Positions 14,800 through 24,300 of a stretch of 40,069 nt of DNA are shown here, piece by piece. The stretch's first letter is position 1, and every line of letters begins with the position of its first letter. The DNA comes from Solilutibacter pythonis. GTDB lineage: Bacteria > Pseudomonadota > Gammaproteobacteria > Xanthomonadales > Xanthomonadaceae. Both the position numbers and the translations under genes were made by a program. The stretch covers positions 1 to 40,069 of the forward strand of contig NZ_RFLY01000010.1 of the NCBI RefSeq assembly GCF_003697345.1, in the 5' to 3' direction. Below the pieces are notes generated by a model. That model made no database searches, was not told the origin of the DNA, and saw only the letters and a program-made list of their open reading frames with translations.

Positions 14800-15311
14800 A
14801 CGCTCCCCGCCGATTCGAAGTAACCCCGCCGGATGCGCGCATGCCGACGCTCGTGATCGGCCTCACCCTACTGGCCTGCGCCGGCGCGCTGGCCCTGGCC
14901 TGGCGCGAGGCGCAGGGCGCGATGGCCTGGCTACTGCCGCCACTGGCCGCGCTCGTTCCGGCGCTCACCGCCCTCGCGCTGCGCCGCCGCCAGGTGGTGC
15001 TCGATGACGGCATCCTGACCATCGTCGCCGGGCTGAACCGGCGGCGGGTGACGGCATCGGCCTTGCGGCTGGAGGAAGCCCGGGTGATCGACATCGAGAC
15101 GAATCCCGAATACCGCGTCGGCATCAAGACCTTCGGCACGGCCATACCCGGGTATTACGCCGGCCACTTCCGCCAAATCGGCGGCCGCCGGATATTCGCG
15201 CTCATTACCGACACCCGCCGCGTGCTGGCGATCCCCGAAAACGACGGCCGCCTGCTGATGCTGAGCCTGCAACGCCCGCAATCGCTGCTCGACGCCCTGC
15301 GGCGCGGCTGA
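14796..15311 (+). CDS. PH-like domain membrane protein
   Basis: A 171-residue protein. Two hydrophobic segments (about 18-36 and 42-64) are followed by a beta-rich domain (about 68-165) resembling bacterial PH-like domains: QVVLDDGILTIVAGLNRRRVTASALRLEEARV, then RIFALITDTRRVLAIPE. No enzyme motif is seen. Its ATG overlaps the hydrolase stop (ATGA), so it is co-translated with it. Confidence 0.65.
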   Translation: MNAPRRFEVTPPDARMPTLVIGLTLLACAGALALAWREAQGAMAWLLPPLAALVPALTALALRRRQVVLDDGILTIVAGLNRRRVTASALRLEEARVIDIETNPEYRVGIKTFGTAIPGYYAGHFRQIGGRRIFALITDTRRVLAIPENDGRLLMLSLQRPQSLLDALRRG

Positions 15312-15334
15312 GCCACATCACTTACCCTGTGCCG

Positions 15335-16138
15335 ATGCGACCACGTCCCGAACTACTGCTCAACAGCCCGGAGATCGAAATCTGGCCGGCGTGGCTGCTG
15401 CGCGCACGCGGCAACGCCGACGCGCGAGAGCTGGCGCAGGCGCGCTGGGTGATGCGGCGCAAACGCGACGGCCGCCATCTCGCCGTGGTGGATGCCGAAG
15501 GCGGCTGGCGGCCGTTGCTGCCACAGCCCGAACACCAAGCCGGATTCACCGAAGCCGTGCGCTGGTTCACGCGGCGCACTTTCCGCCGCGCGCAAGCCAC
15601 GCACCCGGCGCGCGCACTGCCGATGCACGCGCTGGAGCGGCATCTCGCGGCATTGGGCCTGGATGCCGAAGCCTATGCCGCGCATACCGGCCTGGCGCGG
15701 GTGGCGGAGCCGGATTGGCTAGCCTTCGCCGGCCTCGACCGCTACCGCCGCACGCTCTGGCTGACGGCTCCCGCCGCCCGCGCCTGGCGGCGCATGCAGG
15801 CGGCCGCGCTGACCGACGGCATCGTGCTGGAAGCGGTTTCCGGCTTTCGCAGCCATGCCTACCAATTGGGCATCTTCGAGCGCAAACGCGCGCGCGGCCT
15901 GGGCGTGGAGGCCATTCTCGCGGTCAACGCCGCGCCGGGCTTCTCCGAGCACCATTCCGGCCAAGCGCTGGATATCGCTACGCCCGGCGAGCCCCCGGCC
16001 GAGGAAACCTTCGAAGCCACGCCCGCCTTCGGCTGGCTCGCCCGGCATGCGGCGGATTCCGGCTTCCACCTGAGCTATCCGCGCGGCAATCCCCACGGCA
16101 TCGTCTACGAACCGTGGCACTGGCGTCACACCGGCTGA
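15335..16138 (+). CDS. VanY-type D-alanyl-D-alanine carboxypeptidase (peptidase M15B)
   Basis: A 267-residue protein. The M15 zinc motif SxHxxGxAxD is at 204-213 (SEHHSGQALD), with the preceding SGFRSHAYQ and the final YEPWHWRH (258-265) that supplies the catalytic Glu and third ligand. It should trim peptidoglycan stem peptides. An unusual N-terminal part (1-120) precedes the catalytic domain, and no classical signal peptide is evident, so localisation is unclear. A GTG two codons upstream (15329) is an alternative start. Confidence 0.8.
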   Translation: MRPRPELLLNSPEIEIWPAWLLRARGNADARELAQARWVMRRKRDGRHLAVVDAEGGWRPLLPQPEHQAGFTEAVRWFTRRTFRRAQATHPARALPMHALERHLAALGLDAEAYAAHTGLARVAEPDWLAFAGLDRYRRTLWLTAPAARAWRRMQAAALTDGIVLEAVSGFRSHAYQLGIFERKRARGLGVEAILAVNAAPGFSEHHSGQALDIATPGEPPAEETFEATPAFGWLARHAADSGFHLSYPRGNPHGIVYEPWHWRHTG

Positions 16139-16183
16139 GCCGCGCCATCGCCTAGAATGCGCGCTGGTTCACACGCCATCGCC

Positions 16184-16618
16184 ATGCAGACGATCTTTCC
16201 CACCGAGCCAAGCGCCGCCGAGGCGCAGGCCACCATCGCCGAGGAGTTCGCGCTGTTTGGCGACTGGTCGGAACGCTACCAGTACCTGATCGATCTCGGC
16301 CGCAAGCTGCCCGAGCTGCCGGCGGAATGGAAGACCGAGCGACATCGCCTGCACGGCTGCCAGTCGAACGTCTGGATCGTCGCCGAGGGCGATGCCTCGA
16401 AACTGGATTTCCACGCCATCAGCGATTCGGCCATCGTCTCCGGGCTGATCTACCTGGCGCTGCGGACGTACTCGGGCCGACCGGCCGCCGAGATCCTGGC
16501 CACCACGCCGGACTATATCGCCGCGATCGGGCTGGCCAGACATCTCTCGCCCACCCGCAGTAACGGCCTGGCGGCACTGCTCGCCTTCATCCGCGAACGC
16601 GCCGCCAGCGCCGCCTGA
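16184..16618 (+). CDS. sufE: SufE-like cysteine desulfurase activator / sulfur acceptor
   Basis: A 144-residue protein. The acceptor cysteine is C59 in RHRLHGCQSNVW, the SufE/CsdE signature, and the C-terminal part contains LARHLSPTRSNGLAALLAFI. It takes persulfide from SufS for Fe-S cluster assembly. No suf operon surrounds it. A -10-like TAGAAT at 16153-16158 overlaps the earlier ATG at 16157, so the start at 16184 is preferred. Confidence 0.9.
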   Translation: MQTIFPTEPSAAEAQATIAEEFALFGDWSERYQYLIDLGRKLPELPAEWKTERHRLHGCQSNVWIVAEGDASKLDFHAISDSAIVSGLIYLALRTYSGRPAAEILATTPDYIAAIGLARHLSPTRSNGLAALLAFIRERAASAA

Positions 16619-16621
16619 GCG

Positions 16622-17866
16622 ATGGGCGAAGCCCCGGACACCGCCACGCCGCCCTCGCCACTCGCGGTCGGCGGGTTCCGCTGGCTGCTGGCTTATCGCG
16701 TCGGCACGATGCTGTGCTACCAGATCGTCGCGGTGACGGTCGGCTGGCACGTCTACCAGCTCACCCGCGACCCGTGGGCGTTGGGCCTCATCGGGCTGGC
16801 CGAAGTGCTGCCGTTCTTCTGCGTGGCGCCGTTCGCCGGTTATCTGGTCGATACCTTGCCGCGACGCAAACTGGGCATGGCCGCCTGCGCCGGGCTCGTG
16901 ATGACCGCACTGCTGCTGTCGTGGATCGTCAGCGGCCATTTCCCGATGGGCGGCACCTGGCCGATCTACGCCGCGGTGGCGCTGGGCGGCGCGGTGCGGG
17001 CGTTCCTCGGCCCGGTCTACAACGCATTGTTCGCGCGCGTACTGGAACGCGCGCAATACGTACGCGGGGCCAGTTTCGGCAGCGTGATCTTCCAGGCCGG
17101 GCTGGTGCTCGGGCCGGCGCTGGGCGGCGTGCTGGTCGGCTGGGGCGGCACCGGGCTGGCCTACGGCGTGGCGGCGACGGCCGGCGCGCTGGCGATCTTC
17201 GCCCTGGCAATGCTCGAAGTCGGCGAGCCGCCGGTCGCGCAGCGGCGCGGCCCGGTGTTCCGCAGCATCGGCGAGGGGCTCGGCTTCGTCTTCGGCCACC
17301 AGATCCTGCTCGGCGCGCTGGCGCTGGACATGTTCGCGGTGCTGCTGGGTGGGGCGATTTCACTGGCGCCGGCCTTCATCAAGGACGTGCTGCACACCGG
17401 CCCCGAGGCGTTGGGCGTGCTGCGCGGCGCGCCCGCGCTGGGGTCGATGACGGTGGCGCTGTGGCTGGCGCGGCGGCCGCTGAGCCGGCATGCCGGGCGC
17501 ATCATGCTGGGGTCGGTGGCCGGGTTCGGGCTGTGCATGATCGGCTTCGGCCTCAGCACTTCGTTATGGCTGTCGGCGGCGATCCTGCTGCTATCCGGCG
17601 CGTTCGACGGCATATCGGTCGTATTGCGCTCCACCGTGCTGCAACTGGCGACGCCCGACGAGATGCGCGGCCGGGTGTCCTCGGTCAACAGCCTCTTCAT
17701 CAGCTCTTCCAACGAACTGGGCGCGTTCTACGCCGGGTCGATGGCGCGCCTGCTGGGGCTGGTTCCGGCGGTGGTGCTGGGCGGCTTCATGACGCTGGGC
17801 GTGGTGGCGGTGACGGCCAAGCTCGCGCCCAGGCTGCGCCGGCTCGACCTGCGCGAGCTGCAATAG
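16622..17866 (+). CDS. Major facilitator superfamily exporter (MFS_3/EntS-like)
   Basis: A 414-residue inner-membrane transporter with about twelve hydrophobic segments. The loop GYLVDTLPRRKLG after helix 2 is a motif A-like MFS signature. The overall pattern resembles EntS/TetA-like exporters of small metabolites. It follows sufE by three bases (TGAGCGATG) and is probably co-transcribed with it. The substrate cannot be told from the sequence. Confidence 0.85.
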   Translation: MGEAPDTATPPSPLAVGGFRWLLAYRVGTMLCYQIVAVTVGWHVYQLTRDPWALGLIGLAEVLPFFCVAPFAGYLVDTLPRRKLGMAACAGLVMTALLLSWIVSGHFPMGGTWPIYAAVALGGAVRAFLGPVYNALFARVLERAQYVRGASFGSVIFQAGLVLGPALGGVLVGWGGTGLAYGVAATAGALAIFALAMLEVGEPPVAQRRGPVFRSIGEGLGFVFGHQILLGALALDMFAVLLGGAISLAPAFIKDVLHTGPEALGVLRGAPALGSMTVALWLARRPLSRHAGRIMLGSVAGFGLCMIGFGLSTSLWLSAAILLLSGAFDGISVVLRSTVLQLATPDEMRGRVSSVNSLFISSSNELGAFYAGSMARLLGLVPAVVLGGFMTLGVVAVTAKLAPRLRRLDLRELQ

Positions 17867-17889
17867 CCAGCCCGGCCATCACATGAAAA

Positions 17890-17908
17890 CGCCGGGACGT
17901 GCCCGGCG
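17890..17908. terminator. Bidirectional intrinsic terminator between the MFS gene and dksA
   Basis: CGCCGGG-ACGTG-CCCGGCG, a 7-bp perfect stem. It has CTTTCT on the plus side and GTTTTCATG on the minus side, and sits between two convergent genes. Confidence 0.7.
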
Positions 17909-17948
17909 CTTTCTCGCTGAACGATACGGGCGCATCACGCCGCCGTTT

Positions 17949-18716
17949 TCAATCGCCCTGCTGCTTCTGGCGGATTTCCCAACGCTCCTGCGCATCGATG
18001 GTGCGTTCGGCTTGCGGGCGCGCCTCCAGACGGTCGATACCGATCTCCTCGCCGGTATCGACGCAATAGCCGTAATCGCCCTCGTCGACGCGGCGGATCA
18101 TGCTCTCGATCTTGCCGATCAGCTTGCGGTAACGGTCGCGGGTACGCAGCTCCAGGGCGTTCTCGGTCTCGCGGCTGGCGCGCTCGGCCTCGTCGCCGAT
18201 GTCGCGCACTTCGTCCTTGAGGTTCTCGATGGTCTGCTTGGACTCCTCGATCAGCTCCTCGCGGCGGGTCAACAGTTTCTGGCGGAAATACTCCAGATGC
18301 AGTGGATTCATGTAGTCCTCGTCCGCCGAGGGCTTGTAGCCGGCGGGCAGAATCGGCCGGCCGCTGGCTTCATCGGTCTTGAACTTCAATGCCTTGGCCT
18401 TGGGCCTGGGCGCATCGGCCCTGGTCGTGGAAACGACCGCGCGCGCGACCTTGCCGATGGGCTTGACCGCCTTCGGCGCGGGCTTGGCCGGCGCTTTCAC
18501 CACCGCCTTCTTGGCCGCCGCCGGCTTGGCATCGGACTTCTTCGCCTCGGTCTTGGCGCTGGCCACCGTCTTCTTGGGTGCCGGCGCTTTCTTGGCCGCC
18601 GCCGGCTTGGCCTTGGCAACCTGGGCCGTTGGCTTCTTCACGGCGGGCGAGGTGGCCTTGGCCTCGGGTTTGGCGGCCTTGGCCGGCGTCTTTGGGGCGG
18701 GTTTCTTGACTGCCAC
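17949..18716 (-). CDS. dksA: DksA/TraR-family RNA polymerase-binding factor with a long Lys/Ala/Pro tail and degenerate zinc finger
   Basis: A 255-residue protein. Residues 1-110 are an Ala/Lys/Pro-rich basic tail of histone-H1-like composition. Residues 125-255 are the DksA core: PSADEDYMNPLHLEYFRQKL, a coiled coil whose tip carries D172-D175-A177 (DxxDxA), and the C4-finger region GDYGYCVDTGEEIGIDRLEARP. Only C218 remains of four cysteines; the others are T221, T239 and A242, so zinc binding of the classical kind is not expected. DksA works with ppGpp on rRNA and amino-acid promoters. The start codon is GTG, with AAGGA upstream. Confidence 0.88.
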   Translation of the reverse strand: MAVKKPAPKTPAKAAKPEAKATSPAVKKPTAQVAKAKPAAAKKAPAPKKTVASAKTEAKKSDAKPAAAKKAVVKAPAKPAPKAVKPIGKVARAVVSTTRADAPRPKAKALKFKTDEASGRPILPAGYKPSADEDYMNPLHLEYFRQKLLTRREELIEESKQTIENLKDEVRDIGDEAERASRETENALELRTRDRYRKLIGKIESMIRRVDEGDYGYCVDTGEEIGIDRLEARPQAERTIDAQERWEIRQKQQGD

Positions 18717-18760
18717 GTAACGGTTCCTTAGGAAGTTCCCTTGAGCCGGGGAAGCGGGCT

Positions 18761-18789
18761 GTTATAGCCTAGGCGTCCTCCTACGGCAA
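18761..18789 (-). promoter_or_regulatory. Sigma-70 promoter of dksA
   Basis: Minus strand TTGCCG (18789-18784), a 17-bp spacer and TATAAC (18766-18761), which places the start about 40 bp upstream of the GTG. Confidence 0.6.
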
Positions 18790-18825
18790 GCGCGCCATTG
18801 TCGCGCATTTGGGCATGCAAGTCCC

Positions 18826-19062
18826 GTGATTTCGCGCTTTCTCATCGCCTGCCTGCGCGGCTACAAGCGTTTTATCAGCCCACTGCTCGGCCAACGCTGT
18901 CGATTCACCCCCAGTTGCTCGGAGTATGCGATGACCGCGATCGAACGCTTCGGGCCGCTGCGGGGCGGCTGGATGGCGACGCGACGGATCGGTCGCTGCC
19001 AACCCTTTCACCCCGGCGGACACGACCCCGTGCCTTGCACCGACCACAAGGATCGATCATGA
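18826..19062 (+). CDS. yidD: YidD, membrane protein insertion efficiency factor
   Basis: A 78-residue protein with the full family signature: [53 protein letters not shown]. It is a membrane-associated helper of YidC-dependent insertion. It starts with GTG. Its TGA overlaps the ATG of the dihydroorotase gene (ATGA). In many bacteria yidD lies between rnpA and yidC; here it is at a different locus, coupled to pyrimidine metabolism. Confidence 0.92.
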   Translation: MISRFLIACLRGYKRFISPLLGQRCRFTPSCSEYAMTAIERFGPLRGGWMATRRIGRCQPFHPGGHDPVPCTDHKDRS

Positions 19063-20405
19063 CTTCCACCCTCATCGTCAACGCCCGGCTGATCAACGAA
19101 GGCCGGGAATACGAAGCCGACCTGCGCATCGAAGGGGAACGCATCGCCCTGATCGGCGACGCCCTGGCCGCCAGGCCCGACGAGACCGTGATCGATGCCG
19201 AAGGGCGCTGGCTGATGCCGGGGATGATCGACGACCAAGTGCATTTCCGCGAACCCGGCCTGACCCACAAGGGCGATATCGAAAGCGAATCGGCCGCGGC
19301 GGTGGCCGGCGGCATCACCAGCTTCATGGATATGCCCAATACCAACCCGCCCACGCTCGATAGCGCCGCGCTGGAAGCGAAGTACGCACTGGCCGCCGGG
19401 CGCGCCTGGGGCAACCACGGCTTCTACCTCGGCGCCAGCAACGACAATATCGACGCCATCCGCGCGCTCGACCCCAAGGCCGCACCGGGACTCAAGGTGT
19501 TCATGGGCGCTTCCACCGGCAACATGCTGGTCGATGATCCCGACATCCTCGACGCGATCTTCCGCGACGCCCCGGTGCCGATCATCACCCACTGCGAAGA
19601 CACGCCGATGATCGACGCCAACCTCGCCGAACACCTAGCGAAACATGGCGATGCCTTGTCCGCCGGACATCATCCGGATATCCGCAGCCGCGAAGCCTGC
19701 CTGAAGTCCAGCGCCCTGGCGGTGGAACTGGCGCACCGCCACGGTGCCCGCCTGCACGTGTTGCACGTCTCCACCGCCGACGAACTGGCGCTGTTCGAGC
19801 CCGGCCCGCTGATCCGCGCCGACGGCCAGCGCAAGCGCATCACCGCCGAGACCTGCGTGCATTTCCTGCACTTCGCCCGCGCCGATTACGAGCACCTCGG
19901 CAACCGGATCAAATGCAACCCGGCGATCAAGGAGGAAAGCGACCGCGCCGCGCTGGTGGCCGCGCTGGCCGGCGACGTGATCGACGTGCTCGCCACCGAC
20001 CACGCCCCGCACGCCTGGGAAGAAAAACAGCAGCCCTACGCCCGGGCGCCAAGCGGCCTGCCGCTGGTGCAATACGCCCTGTTGACCGCGCTGGAACATG
20101 TCCATGAAGCGCGCCTGAGCCGCGCCCAGGTGGTGCGGAAATTCGCCCACGCCCCGGCGCAGTTGTTCGACGTGGCCGGACGCGGCTTCCTGCGCGAGGG
20201 CTTCTTCGCCGACCTGGTGATGGTCGAGGACCGGCCGCTCACGGTGAAGCGCGAGGACGTGCTGTCGAAATGCGGCTGGTCGCCGTTCGAAGGCCACACG
20301 TTCAAATCGCGCATCGCCGGTACCTGGGTCAACGGCACGCAAGTATGGGACGGCACCCGACTGCTCGGACAAGCGGCCGGAAAACGCCTGGAATTCGCCC
20401 GGTGA
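19059..20405 (+). CDS. pyrC: Dihydroorotase (amidohydrolase superfamily)
   Basis: A 448-residue amidohydrolase that should interconvert carbamoyl-aspartate and dihydroorotate in pyrimidine synthesis. Visible motifs are [18 protein letters not shown] (56-73), [13 protein letters not shown] with the candidate carboxylated Lys, [24 protein letters not shown] and LATDHAPH. The first metal motif reads QVH where most dihydroorotases have HxH; I associate this variant with a particular subfamily (also in Bacteroidetes), and the rest of the site is intact. Allantoinase or hydantoinase activity is less likely. It overlaps yidD upstream and a lipoprotein gene downstream. Confidence 0.85.
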   Translation: MTSTLIVNARLINEGREYEADLRIEGERIALIGDALAARPDETVIDAEGRWLMPGMIDDQVHFREPGLTHKGDIESESAAAVAGGITSFMDMPNTNPPTLDSAALEAKYALAAGRAWGNHGFYLGASNDNIDAIRALDPKAAPGLKVFMGASTGNMLVDDPDILDAIFRDAPVPIITHCEDTPMIDANLAEHLAKHGDALSAGHHPDIRSREACLKSSALAVELAHRHGARLHVLHVSTADELALFEPGPLIRADGQRKRITAETCVHFLHFARADYEHLGNRIKCNPAIKEESDRAALVAALAGDVIDVLATDHAPHAWEEKQQPYARAPSGLPLVQYALLTALEHVHEARLSRAQVVRKFAHAPAQLFDVAGRGFLREGFFADLVMVEDRPLTVKREDVLSKCGWSPFEGHTFKSRIAGTWVNGTQVWDGTRLLGQAAGKRLEFAR

Positions 20406-20902
20406 ACAAGCGCGCGGCCGCCCGCTGGAGCGCCATCGCCTCCCTGGCGGTCGCCGGCTGCGCATCGCCGGAACGGAGCGCCCCCCCGGAACCACCAGCG
20501 TATTCCCCGCCCCAGGCGGGCGCATCGCCTTCCGCCCCGGCGCTTTCCTCCCCCCTGCCGGGCACCTCCACGGCCACTGACGCCAGCGCCCATCCGATGC
20601 CCATCTCCAAACCGCCACCGCGCACGCCCGCCCCAGACGACCCGGCCATTCCGCCCGGAGAAAACATCCCCGGCAGCACGATTTCCATTCCCCGCGAAAT
20701 ACCCCCGGGCCAGACCCTGCGAGGCCGGGTGCCGGTCGGCAGTCTGGTGGAAATCGATGGCGGGCCCGTTCCCGTCGATGGCGGCGGCCACTTCGGCTAT
20801 CCCGTGGCAAAGTCCGCCACCGGGCAGTTGACCGTGCGCATCAAGCGCCCCGCGCCGGATCAACGCCCGGCGATGACGCTCAAAGTCGACATCCGCCGCT
20901 GA
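20402..20902 (+). CDS. Small proline-rich lipoprotein with a C-terminal beta domain, unknown function
   Basis: A 166-residue protein. The lipobox VAGC with C20 follows a hydrophobic stretch, then a Pro/Ser/Ala-rich linker (about 25-100), then a beta domain (GQTLRGRVPVGSLVEIDGGPVPVDGGGHFGYPV...). That last domain looks like the N-terminal domain found before the catalytic part of some M23 peptidases (GxVPxGSxVxxDG), but no HxxxD/HxH peptidase domain follows. The GTG start overlaps the dihydroorotase stop (GTGA). It is either an independent lipoprotein or a remnant of a larger M23 protein. Confidence 0.65.
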   Translation: MNKRAAARWSAIASLAVAGCASPERSAPPEPPAYSPPQAGASPSAPALSSPLPGTSTATDASAHPMPISKPPPRTPAPDDPAIPPGENIPGSTISIPREIPPGQTLRGRVPVGSLVEIDGGPVPVDGGGHFGYPVAKSATGQLTVRIKRPAPDQRPAMTLKVDIRR

Positions 20903-21323
20903 TCCGGCCTTCGATCAGACGATCCATTCGGGCCACGTCCAGCCCGCCACACTCCCACGCCCTCGCCTGCCCGCCGCCCCATGCCCGTCCGATCCCGCGG
21001 GCGGCGGATGGCCACCACGCCGGAATCGACCCGCCATCCGCTCGGCGACATGAACATTGGAATGTCATAAATTCGCGCATTCCCCCTATTCATAAACCCG
21101 TATTTCCACCGAATCCGGCCAGGCCACGATCGATCAGCGCCACCCAATTCCCTTGCCAATCAAGGGCCAGCGCCGATCCCCACCCCATCTATGACTTTAG
21201 TCATGTTCCTTTCCACGTACATGCTCGTGTTAAAAACAAATTATCGCGCCGTTTAGGGAAGATTAACGGACCAGGAGCCGTCAACGGATGCGATGCCCGC
21301 ACGCCATTTACGAGGAACGATTC
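20903..21323 (+). promoter_or_regulatory. Upstream region of the autotransporter gene with a perfect inverted repeat
   Basis: No gene is seen. ATGACT-TT-AGTCAT (21191-21204) is a perfect inverted repeat, 120 bp before the start, and is a candidate regulator site. The last 120 bp are AT-richer than the surroundings (GTTAAAAACAAATTATC near 21230), as expected for a promoter and 5' leader. GAGGAA at 21312-21317 is the ribosome site that selects the ATG at 21324. Confidence 0.4.
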
Positions 21324-24300
21324 ATGCCCCCCATCCCCCTATCTCGCTCGCGTCTTTTCCAGGCCATCGCCTACAGCATGCTGGCCGCCGCTCCCGCCAT
21401 GGCCCAGTCGCCTCTGCCCTCTCTCGCACCAACGTCGGGAAATGAATGCAGCGGCCCAAGCGCCGCCGGACGGCTGGAATGCCAAAACCGCTTGATGAAC
21501 CAGCTGCAATTCAAATCCGTCCCGGCACAGCCCTTTGCCGGCACCGCTTCGCCCGCCCTGAACGCCACTGCCAACATCAACGGCGAACTCGGCAACCCCG
21601 ATAGCTGGCGTACCGATGAGTTCGAGCAGGACTGGGGCCTCGGGGCGATCAATGCGCAATATGCTTATGCGCGTGGTTTGACTGGCGAGGGTATTCGCGT
21701 CGGTCTATTCGATTCCGGCGTTGGATTGCAACACCCGGAATTCGCCGGCAAAGACAATCGCGGGCTCAAGATCGGCGATCTGCTTCCCGATGGCACTCGA
21801 TGCGCGCCCGACAAATATCTTGGCGGGGACACCGCCTGCTTCGGTACCGATGGCGGCCGTCCCTCCATCGACGCACTGTACATCGATCCAAGCATCGCAT
21901 CTGATCTACGCGAACCTTACGCTTCGAACGGCGGCAAGATCGTATTGGAATACGGCTCGCACGGCACGCACGTCGCCGGCACCATGGCCGCCAACCGCGA
22001 TGGACAGGGCATGCACGGCGTAGCCTTCAACGCCACGTTCAATTCGGCGCGCCTGTTTGCCGACTCCCTGACCCAGGTCGATTTGCTCTGCCTCTATCTA
22101 GGCCTATGCAAAAGCACAGCGATCGGCCCGGACAACAGTGCCATCGTCGACATGTACCAGCAGATGAATGCCGACAACGTACGTGCTATTAACCATAGCT
22201 GGGGGCTCTCCCGCGAACCGACCAGCGCAGCCGGACAAGACGCGCTATACAAGAACCCCGCCAACGCCAGCCGCTGGGAAACCATCCGTGACGGCTCCCT
22301 GGCCAACGGCATGATCCAGGTCTGGGCCGCCGGCAACAGCAGGACCAACAAGACGCCGGAAAGCAGCCCGATCGCCGGTGCCTACGCCAGCCTGCCGCGC
22401 CACATGCCGGAACTGGAGCAGTACTGGGTCAGCGTGGTCAACGTGAACAAAACCGGCGACGACGCCAACCCATATGTCCTGAGCGACCGTTCGATGAAAT
22501 GCGGCCTGAGCATGAATTGGTGCTTGGCCGCCCCGGGCACCACCATTACCTCCAGCGTCTATGGCGGCTATGCCGTAATCGACGACACCAAGGACCTCCC
22601 GGACGGCAATGTCGCCCTGCCCGGCATCGACAAACTGGTTCCAGAATTCGACTATGACGACTACAGCGGCACCTCGATGGCGGCCCCGCACGTCACCGGC
22701 GCCCTGGCCCTGCTGTTCCAGCGTTATCCCTACCTGACCAACCCGCAGGTGCGCGATGTCATGCTCACCACCGCCACCGACATGGGTGCGCCCGGCGTGG
22801 ACGAGGTCTACGGCTGGGGCATGCTCAACCTGAAGAAAGCCATCGAGGGCTACGGCCAGTTCCGTGTCGATACCGACGTGGTCATGAACCAGAAGGCGGG
22901 CGGCACCCACATCTGGAACGATGCCCGCGTCTGGGACGACTGGAGCAACGACATCGGCGGCCCCGGGCGGTTGAGCTTCGACAGCCAGGCCGGCGGATGG
23001 CTGCGTCTGTCCGGCAGCAACGACTTCAACGGCCTCACCGTCAAGGGCGGCGTGCTGGAACTCACCGGCAACAACACCCTGGCCGGCGACGTGCAGGTCA
23101 ACGGCGGGCTGCTGCTGGTCAACGGCGATGGTCAGTTGCACAACTCGGTCAACGTCAATGCCGGCGGCGCGCTCGGCGGCAGTGGCGTCATCAAGGGCGA
23201 TGTCGACGTTGCCGGCACCATCGCCCCCGGCAACTCCATCGGCACCTTGACCATCGATGGCAACCATGTGCAGAAGGCCGATTCCTTCTTCAACGTCGAG
23301 ATGCGTCCGCCGAGCGAGACCGACATGCTCAAGGTCACCGGCACCACCACCCTCGAAGGCGGTACCGTGCGCGCCATCCGCATGCCGGGCGTGTTCATGC
23401 TGGGTCAGACCTATCACTTCCTGAACGCACAGGGCGGCATCACCGGCACCTTCGCCGGCGTGGACGTCTCCGGGCTCAGTCCATTCCTTGGCATGAATCT
23501 GCGCTACTCCGCCAACGACGTCTTCGCCGACATGGTGCGTGCCGCGAGGCTTGCCTCGGTCGCCACCACCTGGAACCAGAAGCAGACCGCCGGCGCGCTC
23601 GACGCCCTGGCCGATGGCAATACCCTGTTCCAGGCCATGGTGCTGCTGCCCGATGCCGCTTCGGCCAACGCCGCCTTCGACCAGCTCTCCGGCGAGGCCC
23701 ATCCCACCACCCGCGCCATCCTGGCCGATGACAGCCGCCACCTCCGTGGCGCCGCGCTTTCGCGCGCCCGTACCGGCCACGACGCCTTCACCGGCCAGTC
23801 GGCCGGCCCGGGCTTCTCGGTCTGGGCGAACATGCTCTCCAACGGCGGTTCGCTCGCCGGCGACGGCAACAGCGCCTACGCCCGCTACTCCGGCTACCAG
23901 ATGCTGGTCGGCGGCGACTATCAGCTGGATGCCGGTTGGCGCTTCGGCGTGCTCGGCGGCATGGGCCGCACCAATGCCGGCATTGGCGCGCGCGACAGCA
24001 AGGTGGAGGTCAGAAGCCGCGTGATCGGCCTCTACGGCGGTCAGCGCTGGGGCGGGTTCGGCCTACAGGCCGGCTACACCCATAGCTGGCACGACCTCGA
24101 CAGCCAGCGCAACGTCCGCTTCGCCAACTTCAGCGATAGCCTGAAGGGCAATTACGACGCCACCACCAGCCAGGCGTTCGTGGAAGCCGGTTATCTGTTC
24201 GGCAACGATGCCTGGCAGGCCGAGCCTTACCTGCAATACGCCAACGTGCGGGTCAAGAGCGATGGCTTCGCCGAGACGGGCGGCCTGGCCGCGTTGAGCG

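Noticed and set aside
22245-23780. 511-codon ORF antisense to the autotransporter
   Set aside because: It is the complement of the repetitive passenger domain and has no recognisable fold or start signals.
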